A stretch of DNA of 64,000 nucleotides from Pelotomaculum schinkii (GTDB lineage Bacteria > Bacillota > Desulfotomaculia > Desulfotomaculales > Pelotomaculaceae): contig NZ_QFGA01000001.1 in NCBI RefSeq assembly GCF_004369205.1, positions 1,612,001-1,676,000 of the forward strand. The letters are read 5' to 3'. The notes under the pieces are model-generated. The model was not told the origin of the DNA. It saw only the letters and a list, made by a program, of their open reading frames with translations, and did no database searches. Of the stretch, positions 55,673 to 64,000 are shown in pieces; within the stretch, counting starts at the first letter, position 1, and the number at the start of each line of letters is the position of its first letter. A program made the translations under genes and the position numbers.

Positions 55673-57719
55673 CCGCGGCATATTGCTCAATGATTTTAAA
55701 AGATTCGCCTGGATAGGCGCCGGATATCTGCTGATACTGCTTCTGAGTGTCCCGCTGAAAGTGTTCATGCTGTACAGTAAATCCGAAGACATGATCATCA
55801 ATAACACGTCTGTGTATTTGCGCATATTTCAGTTTGATACCAATGCCGCCCTGTTGCAGGTCATGTCGTTAATCATTGTTCCCGTTTTGACCGGCCTTTT
55901 GCTATTTAGATATTTGCAGGACAGTCAGGCCTCGGATATGCTGCACACTTTGCCCGTCAAGCGGGAAACCCTTTACCAGACTCATGTTATGGCAGGCATT
56001 ATATTGCTGTTCGTACCGCTTATCCTTACTGCGCTGGTCACCTGGGCGCTGGCCGCCGGGTTGGGGATTGAACATGTGAACGGTACGGACATACTGAGCT
56101 GGCTGGCTGTCAGCCTGCTGATGAACCTGCTTTTCTTCATATGCAGCGTGGCTGTCGGCATGATTACCGGTATGTCCACTGTGCAGGGCGTGTTAAGCTT
56201 CATCCTGCTCCTATTGCCCAGCGGGCTGTCTCTATTGCTGCTGAATAATATGAGCAAGTATATTTACGGATTGCCGTATGGTTTCTATTACGATAACGTA
56301 ACGCACCTTTCTCCCCTGATTAGGCTGACTGAAAACTCTATCCGCTCTATTACAGCCGTTGAAATCGTGGTTTATTTGGCAAGCAGCATCGCCTTGTATT
56401 TTTTAGGCAGGCGCCTTTACCGGAAACGCCGGTTGGAAACGGCCGGCGACGCCATTACCTTCGATATCCTGCGGCCGGTTTTCAAATACGGCGTCACTTT
56501 TTGCTTCATGCTGCTTGTGGGCAGTTATTTTTACAGTAACCAGGGCAATATGGGCTGGACCTATTTCGGTTATTTTCTCGGTTCATTACTGGCCTATTTC
56601 CTGGCCGAAATACTGCTCAACAAATCCCTGCAGGTTTTTCAGCTGCGTCGCCTTAAAGGCTACGGCATTTATTGCCTGGTCATTATCGCCTTGTTAGGTC
56701 TGCTTCATTTTGATTGCGCCGGTTATGAAAAAAGGCTGCCCGATCCGGTCGAAGTAAGAAGCATCTATCTGGATTACTCTTTTTACGCCTTAAAAGAAAA
56801 AGATAATAATATACGTACTGCCGTCAATGTGCGGGACGGGGTTCAATATAAGTACCAGCCGCCTGTCCCGGCCATATTTACCGAAAAGGATAATATAGCC
56901 AATATTTATGCAATGCACCAGAAAATAGTCGCCAACCGACTGGATGGAAAAAAAGCGTTCTTAACAAAACGTACAAATAATGATTCCCAGCAAATTTGTC
57001 TGGCCTACGAGCTGGAAAACGGCAGACATATTTACCGGCAGTATGAGATTGCCGCGCAGGATTATGCGGCATATCTGAAACCAATTTATGAATCGCGGGA
57101 ATACAAGCAGCTGCACAATGAAATTCTTCGCATAAATATTGCTGATATAAATCTGATCGAGGTTAGCGCGTCCGGGATAAATAAGAACGTCCATATTATT
57201 GATCCGGAATTAATTGCGCAAGCCGTCGGCGTCCTGCAGAGTGATGTTTACGAAAGAAGCTATGAAGAAATGACGGACATGCGGCCCCCCTGGGCTCATA
57301 TCAATATCTCTTTAAAAGATCATCGCAGTGTCGACCTGGGCTGGGAAAAATCATATGATAATTTCGGCAAGTGGCTCATTGATCTCGGCGCTTATAATCA
57401 GGCTCGATTGCTTCCGGATGACATCGCCTACGCAATTGTTGACAAAAGTCCTGATCTTAACAAGCAAGATATGTACAAACTGCCAAGCCAACTGGATCTT
57501 CAGGATTTAGAAGAGAAGCCGGGTATTCTAAAAATCACTGATCCGGAAAAACTGGAGCTTTGTTTACGAAATTTGCGTAATTATGGCAATTATAATAGAG
57601 GAAACATGGAACAGTCGGCGTATAGTGTGGTTTTCCTGCTAAAAAACGGCGCCACCTTTGCGGGACTCCTTTTTGAAGATGATGCGCCCGCTTTTGTTAA
57701 AGAGCACTTTGCCGGGTGA
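55647..57719 (+). CDS. ABC transporter permease with long extracytoplasmic C-terminus
   Basis: 690 residues from the ATG at 55647, seven to eight bases after GGGGGAT; the frame extends back to 55590 inside the ATPase gene and is rejected there. About 10 transmembrane helices lie in residues 15-375, including VLTGLLLFRYLQDSQASDML, followed by HTLPVKRETLY, a conserved cytoplasmic motif in YtrC/YtrD-like permeases. After the last helix (about 345-370), residues about 375-690 form a soluble domain (SIYLDYSFYALKEKDNN, WEKSYDNFGKWLIDLGAYNQ) of the DUF6449 type. Partner of the ATPase just upstream. Substrate unknown. Confidence 0.88.
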   Translation: MKSKTSLLNRGILLNDFKRFAWIGAGYLLILLLSVPLKVFMLYSKSEDMIINNTSVYLRIFQFDTNAALLQVMSLIIVPVLTGLLLFRYLQDSQASDMLHTLPVKRETLYQTHVMAGIILLFVPLILTALVTWALAAGLGIEHVNGTDILSWLAVSLLMNLLFFICSVAVGMITGMSTVQGVLSFILLLLPSGLSLLLLNNMSKYIYGLPYGFYYDNVTHLSPLIRLTENSIRSITAVEIVVYLASSIALYFLGRRLYRKRRLETAGDAITFDILRPVFKYGVTFCFMLLVGSYFYSNQGNMGWTYFGYFLGSLLAYFLAEILLNKSLQVFQLRRLKGYGIYCLVIIALLGLLHFDCAGYEKRLPDPVEVRSIYLDYSFYALKEKDNNIRTAVNVRDGVQYKYQPPVPAIFTEKDNIANIYAMHQKIVANRLDGKKAFLTKRTNNDSQQICLAYELENGRHIYRQYEIAAQDYAAYLKPIYESREYKQLHNEILRINIADINLIEVSASGINKNVHIIDPELIAQAVGVLQSDVYERSYEEMTDMRPPWAHINISLKDHRSVDLGWEKSYDNFGKWLIDLGAYNQARLLPDDIAYAIVDKSPDLNKQDMYKLPSQLDLQDLEEKPGILKITDPEKLELCLRNLRNYGNYNRGNMEQSAYSVVFLLKNGATFAGLLFEDDAPAFVKEHFAG

Positions 57720-58046
57720 AAAGAGAGCGGAGGATAACCCCGTGTCCACTACGCATGAGGCTTTTCGAGAACGTTTTATAACCAGAACCGTTCCCATTGT
57801 CACTTGCCACAAACAGTGTTCTCGAAAAGGCTTGACTCGCGGGCATGGGGTTATCCGGAGTGAACGGAGCACCTGGGTGCGTTCCTTAGCGCGTGCGTTG
57901 CATGCAGCAAAGCTTGAATAGCGCGTAGCTTCCTGGTGGCTGTCTGCAGATGCGGGCTGCATAACTATCTTGTTATACAAATGGGAGAATTGCGAAGAGA
58001 GCGGAGGATAACCCCGTGCCCACTACCCCGGAGGCTTTTCGAGAAC
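57720..58046. repeat. Dispersed repeat, copy B with an extra palindromic part
   Basis: 57871-58046 is the reverse complement of the repeat at 12713-12886. The preceding 57720-57870 carries another, inverted, set of the same end pieces (GCTTTTCGAGAAC at 57758 and GTTCTCGAAAAGGC at 57812, CGGAGGATAACCCCG at 57727). The whole 390-base gap before the paaK terminator has no supportable gene. Confidence 0.75.
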
Positions 58047-58067
58047 GTTTTATAACGAGATCTGCAC

Positions 58068-58100
58068 AAAAGAATGACCGCTATTTTTTAGCGGTCATTC
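58068..58100 (-). terminator. Intrinsic terminator after paaK
   Basis: A perfect 12-base stem GAATGACCGCTA/TAGCGGTCATTC with a five-base loop, followed by TTTTGTG on the minus strand, nine bases past the paaK stop. Confidence 0.85.
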
Positions 58101-58108
58101 GTGAAAAA

Positions 58109-59449
58109 TTAAAAAATAGAATTTTTAAGTTCCCGCCGGTCCATCACCCGCTTGGCCTTGCCTTCGCTCCTGGGAATGGTCCGGGGTTCTACGAACTTGA
58201 TCTTGACGCTTATATTCAGGACGCTTAAGATCTTAGCGCGAATTCTTTGTTCCAGACCCTCGAGCTGTTTAATCTTATCCGAAAACATCTTCTCGGACAG
58301 CTCAACCCATACTTCCAGGTTGTCTAATTCACCCTTGCGGTCCACCACCAATAAATAATGCGGCTCGGTCTCGCCAAATTCCAAAAGCACGCTCTCGACC
58401 TGGGACGGGAAGACGTTGACGCCCCTGATTATAAGCATATCGTCGTTGCGGCCGGTAATCCGCTGCATGCGCACGTGGGTACGTCCGCAGGCACATTTTT
58501 CAGGTAAGAGCGCCGAAACATCATGGGTACGGTAGCGAATTAAGGGGATGCCTTCTTTGGTAATTGTGGTCAGGACCAGTTCTCCCTGCTGCCCGTAAGG
58601 CAGGGGTTCACCGGTATCCGGGTCGATAATTTCAGCTATAAAGTGGTCCTCATGGATATGACTGCCGTTTTGAACCGGGCATTCTACAGAAACTCCCGGA
58701 CCCATGATCTCGCTCAGCCCGTAAATATCCAGGGCTGTAAGGTTGAGCTTCTCCTCAATCTGGGTCCGCATGTTTTCCGTCCATGGCTCGGCCCCGAAAA
58801 AGCCGGCCTTTAAGTTCAGTTTTTTGAAATCAACGCCGGCCGCTATTCCTTCTTCAGCCAGGTACAGGGCGTAGGAAGGGGTGCCGGCAATGATAGTCGC
58901 GCCAAAATCCTGCAACAGCATCAGCTGCCGTGTTGTGTTGCCGGTCGAAGCGGGTACAACAGAGGCGCCCAGCCGTTCAGCCCCAAAGTGCAGCCCCAGG
59001 CCCCCGGTGAAAAGTCCATACCCGTAAGCGACATGCACCACGTCGTCTTTAGTCCCCCCGGCCGCTGTCAGACCTCGACATATCATGTCCGCCCAGTTTT
59101 CGAGGTCCTTCCTGGTATAGCCAACCGTCGTCGGTTTGCCGGTTGTACCCGAAGAGGCGTGAATGCGTACAATATCGCTCATCGGCGCAGCGAAAAGGTC
59201 AAAAGGATAATTGTCTCTGAGATCCTGTTTATTCGTAAAAGGCAGATTTTTCAGGTCTGACAGCGACTTGATATCTCCCGGCTCAATACCTTTTTCTTTA
59301 AAAGCCTTCTGATAAAACGGCACCCGGGAAACCCTTTTTACTGTCTTCTTGAGCCGCTCAAGCTGCAGCTCTTCCAGGCCTTCCCTGGACATGGTTTCAA
59401 TCTCCTGGTCCCAATACTTTGTTTTGCTTTCCTTGAGAATAGAAATCAT
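58109..59449 (-). CDS. paaK: Phenylacetate-CoA ligase family protein
   Basis: AMP-forming acyl-CoA ligase that activates phenylacetate or a similar aryl acid with ATP and CoA. The nucleotide motif [20 protein letters not shown] is near residue 95, [20 protein letters not shown] near 235, the YRTHDVSAL hinge near 308 and [11 protein letters not shown] near the end. From the ATG at 59449 ([13 protein letters not shown]) it is 446 residues; the frame reaches 59503 but without family similarity, and ribosome sites are weak for both. It is the last gene of the liv cluster. In anaerobes PaaK-like ligases with BCAA-type transporters often serve aromatic acids or the products of amino acid fermentation; the true substrate is open. 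Confidence 0.9.
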   Translation of the reverse strand: MISILKESKTKYWDQEIETMSREGLEELQLERLKKTVKRVSRVPFYQKAFKEKGIEPGDIKSLSDLKNLPFTNKQDLRDNYPFDLFAAPMSDIVRIHASSGTTGKPTTVGYTRKDLENWADMICRGLTAAGGTKDDVVHVAYGYGLFTGGLGLHFGAERLGASVVPASTGNTTRQLMLLQDFGATIIAGTPSYALYLAEEGIAAGVDFKKLNLKAGFFGAEPWTENMRTQIEEKLNLTALDIYGLSEIMGPGVSVECPVQNGSHIHEDHFIAEIIDPDTGEPLPYGQQGELVLTTITKEGIPLIRYRTHDVSALLPEKCACGRTHVRMQRITGRNDDMLIIRGVNVFPSQVESVLLEFGETEPHYLLVVDRKGELDNLEVWVELSEKMFSDKIKQLEGLEQRIRAKILSVLNISVKIKFVEPRTIPRSEGKAKRVMDRRELKNSIF

Positions 59450-59539
59450 CCAACATACACCACTTTCCATGATATTTTTATTTAAATTACAGCTTGCCAA
59501 CATATTTTGCGCCCGTTATACGTCAACAGCTCAATGCTG

Positions 59540-60277
59540 TCAAGACACCGCCGGCCTGGCCCGGCCAAGGTAGGCTTCCTGCACCCTGGTATCCTTCAGC
59601 ATATTATCTGCTGTTCCGCTTAAAGCCACCCGGCCCCTTTCCACCACCAGCGCCCGGTCAGCCACCTTTAAGGCGGCTTTCGTATTCTGTTCCACCAGGA
59701 CCACGGCGACACCGGTCTTTTTCAAAGCCGCAAGTGACGCCATGATTTCCTTAACCACCAGCGGGGCCAACCCGGTCGAAGGCTCGTCAAGGAGCAGGAA
59801 GGAGGGCCGGGACATCAGCCCTCGCCCGATAGCCAGCATCTGCTGCAGGCCGCCGCTCAGCATGCCTGCAGGCTGGTCCTCTCTTCCCCGCAGGGCGGGA
59901 AAGAGGTCTAATATCATGCCGGCATCCCGCCTTATATCAGCCTTCCCGGAATGATAGCGGTGATAGGCCCCCAAGATCAGGTTGTCATAAACGGTCAGGG
60001 AAGTAAAAATCTCCCTTCGTTCGGGCACCAGCGCGATCCCCTGCCTCACCATATACTCCGGCGGCCTGCGGGTAACAGACCGGCCCTTAAGGATTATTTC
60101 ACCTCCGGCAGGCTTGTAAAGACCCGCCAGCGTCCCCAGCAGGGTGCTTTTCCCGGCCCCGTTGGGTCCCAGAACAGCGACCAGCTCGCCCCTGGACACT
60201 TTAAGGGAAACGCCGTGCAGCGCCTGCACCCAACCATGATAAACTTCAAGTCCGTTAACCTCAAGCAACCTCTTCAT
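59540..60277 (-). CDS. livF: Branched-chain amino acid ABC transporter ATPase
   Basis: 245 residues. Walker A GPNGAGKSTLLGTLAGLYKP near 36, the LivF mark VPERREIFTSLTVYDNLILG, signature LSGGLQQMLAIGRGLMSRPS near 137 and Walker B FLLLDEPSTGLAP. It overlaps livG by 17 bases. Supplies one of the two ATPases of the Liv importer; with paaK downstream the cargo may be an aromatic or branched-chain acid. Confidence 0.95.
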   Translation of the reverse strand: MKRLLEVNGLEVYHGWVQALHGVSLKVSRGELVAVLGPNGAGKSTLLGTLAGLYKPAGGEIILKGRSVTRRPPEYMVRQGIALVPERREIFTSLTVYDNLILGAYHRYHSGKADIRRDAGMILDLFPALRGREDQPAGMLSGGLQQMLAIGRGLMSRPSFLLLDEPSTGLAPLVVKEIMASLAALKKTGVAVVLVEQNTKAALKVADRALVVERGRVALSGTADNMLKDTRVQEAYLGRARPAVS

Positions 60278-61028
60278 CCTCCCCCAGGTAAGCGCTGATT
60301 ACGTCACGGTCGGCCTGGATTTCGGATGGTGTTCCCTGGGCTATGGAACTGCCGAAATTGAGCGCCATGATGCGATCGGCCACTTCCATTACCGTTTCCA
60401 TATCATGCTCAACCAGCACCATGGCATAACCCTTTTCCCTCAGCCTTTTTAAAAAGGCAGCCAACTCGCTGGTCTCGGCGCTGTTTAGGCCGGCCGCGGG
60501 TTCATCCAGTAAAAGCAGCTTGGGGCCGGAGGCAAGCGCCCTGGCAATTTCCAGGAGACGCTGCTTGCCGAAAGGAAGGGCCGCGGCAGGTGTGTCCTGA
60601 TATTCCGACAGTCCCACCTCGCCCAAAAGAGTGATGGCGTCAAGCCTGGTCTTTTGTTCTTCAGCGGCAGAACCGGGCCAGCGTGCCAGACACTTTAAAA
60701 ACCCGGTACGTCCCTTCAAATGAGCGCCTGCCATTACATTTTCCAGCGCCGACATGCTGCCGAAGAGCTGAAGATTCTGAAAGGTCCTGGCTATCCCGGC
60801 GGCGGCGATGCGGTGGGGCTTCAGGCCGGATATAGGCCGTCCGTCAAAAATGACCCTACCCTCGTCCGGCGCCAACATGCCGGTTATCAGGTTGAAAAGG
60901 GTAGTCTTACCCGCCCCGTTAGGACCGATCAGAGCAAAAATCTCCGCCTGGCATACCATAAAGTTTATATCTTTTACGGCAGCGACGCCACCGAAATATT
61001 TTGTAAGGCCGGCTACTTCCATCAGCAT
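60261..61028 (-). CDS. livG: Branched-chain amino acid ABC transporter ATPase
   Basis: 255 residues. Walker A GPNGAGKTTLFNLITGMLAP near 34, the LivG mark IAAAGIARTFQNLQLFGSMS, Walker B LLLLDEPAAGLNSAE. The signature reads LPFGKQRLLEIARALA instead of the usual LSYGQQR, a mild deviation. It overlaps livM by seven bases. Confidence 0.95.
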   Translation of the reverse strand: MLMEVAGLTKYFGGVAAVKDINFMVCQAEIFALIGPNGAGKTTLFNLITGMLAPDEGRVIFDGRPISGLKPHRIAAAGIARTFQNLQLFGSMSALENVMAGAHLKGRTGFLKCLARWPGSAAEEQKTRLDAITLLGEVGLSEYQDTPAAALPFGKQRLLEIARALASGPKLLLLDEPAAGLNSAETSELAAFLKRLREKGYAMVLVEHDMETVMEVADRIMALNFGSSIAQGTPSEIQADRDVISAYLGEDEEVA

Positions 61029-61966
61029 TGACTAACCCCCCTTTGTTTAAATCCGGAACGAAAAATCATCACCAATACCAGGATGATTCCATAAAATATG
61101 ATCTGATACTCCCCGCCGGCCCCTGGTATGGCCAACGGGATCGCCCAGCGCAGCGCTTCCCCCAGGACAACCACCAGTCCCGCCCCCAGGAGCGGCCCCC
61201 ACATCGTCCCCAAACCACCTACCACCGCCATAAGCACAAATTGTACAGAGGTTTGAAAACCAAAAGGGGATGGGCTTACAAAGGTTACGTAAAAAGCGTA
61301 CAGTCCCCCCGCCAGGCCGGCCAGCACAGCGCTGAAGATAAAAGCTTGAAGTTTCAGGCCGGCTGTATTGATACCGGAGGTTTCAGCGGCATGCTCACTT
61401 TCCCGGATGGCCCGCATGGCCCTTCCCACCCTTGAGCCAATCAGGTTCCTGGCTCCGAGCAAAACAAGCGTTAGAACGGCCAGCGTCAGGTAGTAGAATT
61501 TGATATCCCGGTCAAAAACCAGACCTCCCAGGGAAAAGTAAGGAATTCCGGTTAGGCCGGATGGCCCCCCGGTCAAGGACTTAAGTTCGTTAAATAGAAT
61601 ATGTACCAAAATACCGAAAGCCAGGGTGGCCAGGACCAGGTGCAGTTCCTTCAGTTTTAAGGTGGGGGCGCCAATCAGGGCGGCAACCAGCCCGGGCAGT
61701 ACCAGCGCAACCAGGAGGGCGAGCGGGGTGGGCCAGTGCCAGGCCGTGGTCAGCACTGCCACGGTATAACCACCCATCCCAAAAAACGCGGCATGGCCGA
61801 ACGAAACCTGGCCGGCGTAACCCATCAGGAGACCCAGCCCCGTGACAACAATGGCGTACAGTCCGGTAACGATTAGAATGCCCAGGATGTAATTGCTTTT
61901 CAGCAAGAATGGCAGCAATAGAAGCAGCACAAGCCCCGCTAACATCAGCAGGTTTTTTCTTTTCAT
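61022..61966 (-). CDS. livM: Branched-chain amino acid ABC transporter permease
   Basis: 314 residues with about 9 hydrophobic helices starting near residue 7. The family motif GYAGQVSFGHAAFFGMGGYT is near 49 and the cytoplasmic loop SRVGRAMRAIRESEHAAETS near 184, which contacts the ATPases. GGGAG precedes the ATG. It is separated from livH by a heptamer repeat element. Confidence 0.94.
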   Translation of the reverse strand: MKRKNLLMLAGLVLLLLLPFLLKSNYILGILIVTGLYAIVVTGLGLLMGYAGQVSFGHAAFFGMGGYTVAVLTTAWHWPTPLALLVALVLPGLVAALIGAPTLKLKELHLVLATLAFGILVHILFNELKSLTGGPSGLTGIPYFSLGGLVFDRDIKFYYLTLAVLTLVLLGARNLIGSRVGRAMRAIRESEHAAETSGINTAGLKLQAFIFSAVLAGLAGGLYAFYVTFVSPSPFGFQTSVQFVLMAVVGGLGTMWGPLLGAGLVVVLGEALRWAIPLAIPGAGGEYQIIFYGIILVLVMIFRSGFKQRGVSQC

Positions 61967-61990
61967 CTTTATTCTCCCGTAATAATTTTG

Positions 61991-62225
61991 GACGTGAGAC
62001 GTGAGACGTGAGACGTGTGACGTGGGACGTGTGATACAGGTATTCCTTTCGGGTCAAAGATTAAGCTTATCGATGAATTAACGCTTCTCACATTTTACGT
62101 CAAATTATTAGCCTTTTTTATGCAGAATCGCACTTGCACTGCGAAGCAGTGCAATAGCCCTTATACAGCGTTTTCTTGGGGACGATGTGCGAATTAATTC
62201 GCATATCGTCTCACGTCTCACGTCT
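61991..62225. repeat. Heptamer intergenic repeat element, copy 7
   Basis: Forward array GACGTGAGACGTGAGACGTG and further units, then the core ACAGGTATTCCTTTCGGGTC. A TTGCACTGC/GCAGTGCAA hairpin lies near 62132-62152, and a 30-base near-perfect palindrome around TGCGAATTAATTCGCA lies at 62181-62210. The inverse array CGTCTCACGTCTCACGTCTA touches the livH stop. Confidence 0.85.
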
Positions 62226-63108
62226 ATACTTTTCTGACGGCGGGGCTGAACAGGCCTTCCGGTCTCATCAGCAGCACGGCCAGCAGGACCAAAAGAGCCA
62301 GAGCATCTTTCAGCCCGGAGGATACCAGGCCCGCCCCGTAAGCTTCCAGGAGCCCGAGGAGGAGGCCGCCCAGTACCGCTCCCCCCACATTCTGCATGCC
62401 GCCGAGAACAGCCGCGACAAAGCCCTTGACACCCAGTAAAAATCCCATATCATAGGTTGCCAGGGTGACCGGAGTGATAAAAATACCTGCTGCCGCTCCC
62501 AGGGCGCCGCTGGCGATGAAAGCGGCGAACGACATGGCGGACGGGTTAATACCCACCAGCCTGGCGGCGGTCCGGTTGATTACACAGGCCCGCACAGCCT
62601 TGCCGGCATAGGTCAGCTCAAAGAAAGCGTAGAGTCCGGCCAGGGCTGCCGCCAGCAGGCCTACTATCCATAAGCTCTGCAGGTTGATCGCGGCCCCCCC
62701 GGCCACCAGTGGTCCTCCCTCAGAAAAAGCCGGGAGCGAGACGGGATCAGTTCCCCAGATCAGGAGGGCCAGACCCCGCAGGGATATGGAAATGCCAACG
62801 GTGATCACCACCAGGGTCAACACCGAAGACTGTATAGCCGGCTTAACAGCCACCCGTTCCAGCAATCCGGCAAGTACCGCGACTGCCGCTACAGCAATCA
62901 AAAATGCCGCGGCAAGAGGGAGTCCGGCCGCATAAAGACTGGCGGCCAGCAGGGCGCCCAGGGCCAAAAACTCACCCAGAGCCAGATTGAGCACTCCCGT
63001 AATATTAAAGGTTAAAACCAGGGCCAGGGCAGTCAGCGCATAGATGCTGCCCATGGTAAGCCCTGAAATAAACAGCTGGAGCAGTTGACTGGATAAAGTC
63101 AATTTCAA
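62224..63108 (-). CDS. livH: Branched-chain amino acid ABC transporter permease
   Basis: 294 residues, about 8 hydrophobic helices. Motifs TMGSIYALTALALVLTFNIT near 16, GVLNLALGEFLALGALLAAS near 37 and ACVINRTAARLVGINPSAMS near 175 (ATPase contact) are those of LivH; GVKGFVAAVLGGMQNVGGAV is near 227. It starts with TTG after GGGGG. Partner of LivM. Confidence 0.94.
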   Translation of the reverse strand: MKLTLSSQLLQLFISGLTMGSIYALTALALVLTFNITGVLNLALGEFLALGALLAASLYAAGLPLAAAFLIAVAAVAVLAGLLERVAVKPAIQSSVLTLVVITVGISISLRGLALLIWGTDPVSLPAFSEGGPLVAGGAAINLQSLWIVGLLAAALAGLYAFFELTYAGKAVRACVINRTAARLVGINPSAMSFAAFIASGALGAAAGIFITPVTLATYDMGFLLGVKGFVAAVLGGMQNVGGAVLGGLLLGLLEAYGAGLVSSGLKDALALLVLLAVLLMRPEGLFSPAVRKV

Positions 63109-63198
63109 AAGCCCCCGATCCGTAAATTATTCATAGATTAGAACTTTCATGTTGCACGTAGAACAAATTTAAAAGTTTTTGGCTAGTCGAGGCATTTG

Positions 63199-63493
63199 GA
63201 CGTGAGACGTGAGACGTGGGTCGTGGGACGTGGGATCCTGGTATTTCTAACGGGTCAAAATGACATCTATTAAAGCTTGTTTTGATGGAGGTGCGATTTC
63301 AATCGCACAAGACCTGCTAAACAGTAGGTGTTGCATTCCTTTGGGGTCTTGTGCGAATGAATTCGCACCTACATACTTTAGACCTGGGTCGTGGGATCCT
63401 GGCTTTCTTATGAGTTCAAATACCTGTAGCCTTCTTACACCCACTTCTCACATCTCATTTCTCACGTCCCACGTCCCACGTCCCACGTCTCAC
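63199..63493. repeat. Heptamer intergenic repeat element, copy 8
   Basis: Forward array GACGTGAGACGTGAGACGTG with more units, core CCTGGTATTTCTAACGGGTC, two palindromes (GTGCGATTTCAATCGCAC at 63291-63308 and GTGCGAATGAATTCGCAC at 63351-63368), a second core TTGCATTCCTTTGGGGTC, and an inverse array from about 63460 that overlaps the livK stop. It fills the livK-livH gap. Confidence 0.85.
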
Positions 63494-64000
63494 TCCATCA
63501 GTTTCCACTGACCATTCTGGATCCGTACCAGGACCATGGAGTCTTCATCGAGGCCATTATGGTCGGTTGGCGTCAGGTTGAAGATCCCGGAGACTCCGGT
63601 GAAGTTGCTGGTTTTTTCCAACTGGTCGCGGATACCCGCCCGGTCCGGGCCTGCTGTTTCAATGGCATTCACCAGCAGGTAAAAGGCGTCCCAGGCATAC
63701 CCGCCGAAAGAGTTGGGAGGAGAGTTATAACGCTTGCTGTAGTCGGCGATGTAGTCGTCGAGAACCTTCTTCTGCGGGTCGCTGTCAGGAATTTGCCCGC
63801 TCACGGTCAGTTTGCCGATTGGCAGCCGTACTCCGTCCGCCGCTCCCTGGGCCAGCTCAATAAAATTCTGGTTCCCTACACCATGGCTGTGCAGGAGCGG
63901 AATTTCCAGGCTCAGATCCCTGTAATTTTTAGTGATAATCGAGGCCGATGGCGGAATAGCCCATACAACCGTTGCCTGTGCCCCACTGGTTTTGACTCTG
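63490..64000 (-). CDS. livK: Branched-chain amino acid ABC transporter substrate-binding protein (partial)
   Basis: The reverse frame is open from the window end to its stop at 63490, about 169 residues of the C-terminal half; the start and signal peptide are outside. VVWAIPPSASIITKNYRDL, FGGYAWDAFYLLVNAIETAG and SGIFNLTPTDHNGLDEDSMV are typical of the periplasmic-binding-protein type I (Leu/Ile/Val) family. It would deliver substrate to LivHM. The gene precedes livH in the operon. Confidence 0.92.
   Translation of the reverse strand, partial: RVKTSGAQATVVWAIPPSASIITKNYRDLSLEIPLLHSHGVGNQNFIELAQGAADGVRLPIGKLTVSGQIPDSDPQKKVLDDYIADYSKRYNSPPNSFGGYAWDAFYLLVNAIETAGPDRAGIRDQLEKTSNFTGVSGIFNLTPTDHNGLDEDSMVLVRIQNGQWKLME

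Noticed and set aside
57639-57980. Minus-strand frame of 113 codons after the permease
   Set aside because: It is copy B of the same repeat and overlaps the end of the permease gene.

Overview
The window comes from a moderately GC-rich, spore-forming anaerobic Firmicute, most like the Pelotomaculum/Desulfotomaculum group. The reasons are a T-box leader, SigA promoters, strong AGGAGG-type ribosome sites with GTG/TTG starts, a PdaA-type spore-cortex deacetylase, and many exported proteins with S-layer homology (SLH) domains. Taxonomy is inferred from gene content only.

Layout. (1) 1-9.3 kb, minus strand: branched-chain amino acid operon ilvE-ilvB2-ilvN-ilvC-ilvB1-leuA-leuC (leuC is cut by the window edge), behind a SigA promoter and a T-box leader. 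(2) 9.4-10.3 kb, plus strand: two small genes, one ferritin-like helical and one with a Pro/Gly/Cys repeat tail. (3) 10.4-21 kb, minus strand: arginine cluster argC-argJ-argB-argD-argF-argG, then three small genes and argH, with a promoter overlapping a palindromic operator ahead of argC; pdaA lies upstream. (4) 22.6-53.4 kb, minus strand: a surface-protein island. Nine genes carry an exported domain that resembles the C-terminal half of the sulfite-oxidase/YedY molybdopterin fold (PF00174-like) but mostly lacks the metal-ligating cysteine. It is combined with chitobiase-C-like, Ig-like, BIG2, Hb-interacting-like and SLH domains. With them are an ECF transporter S component, a decayed ECF ATPase, a DUF2149-like membrane peptide, a TrmO-FmdE fusion, two giant RCC1-repeat proteins and a purple-acid-phosphatase-like enzyme. 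(5) 54.3-57.7 kb, plus strand: a GntR regulator, ABC ATPase and permease operon (YtrA-like). (6) 58.1-64 kb, minus strand: livK(partial)-livH-livM-livG-livF-paaK.

Two dispersed repeat families occupy the gaps. One is built of heptamers fitting GTRRGRC, ends in an inverted array of the same heptamer, and occurs eight times in the ilv/leu, arg and liv operons but not inside the surface island. The other is a longer element seen near 12.8 kb and 57.9 kb, with a related palindrome at 14.5 kb. Several long predicted N-termini and small ORFs are artefacts of these repeats.

The strongest candidate for an undescribed system is the surface island. A promoter at about 34.1 kb heads a compact run of SLH-anchored PF00174-like proteins that leads into DUF2149-like and ECF S genes. 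This suggests cell-surface capture and uptake of an unknown ligand, perhaps a metal or cofactor. The ligand is inference; the paralogy and the domain reuse are visible in the sequence.
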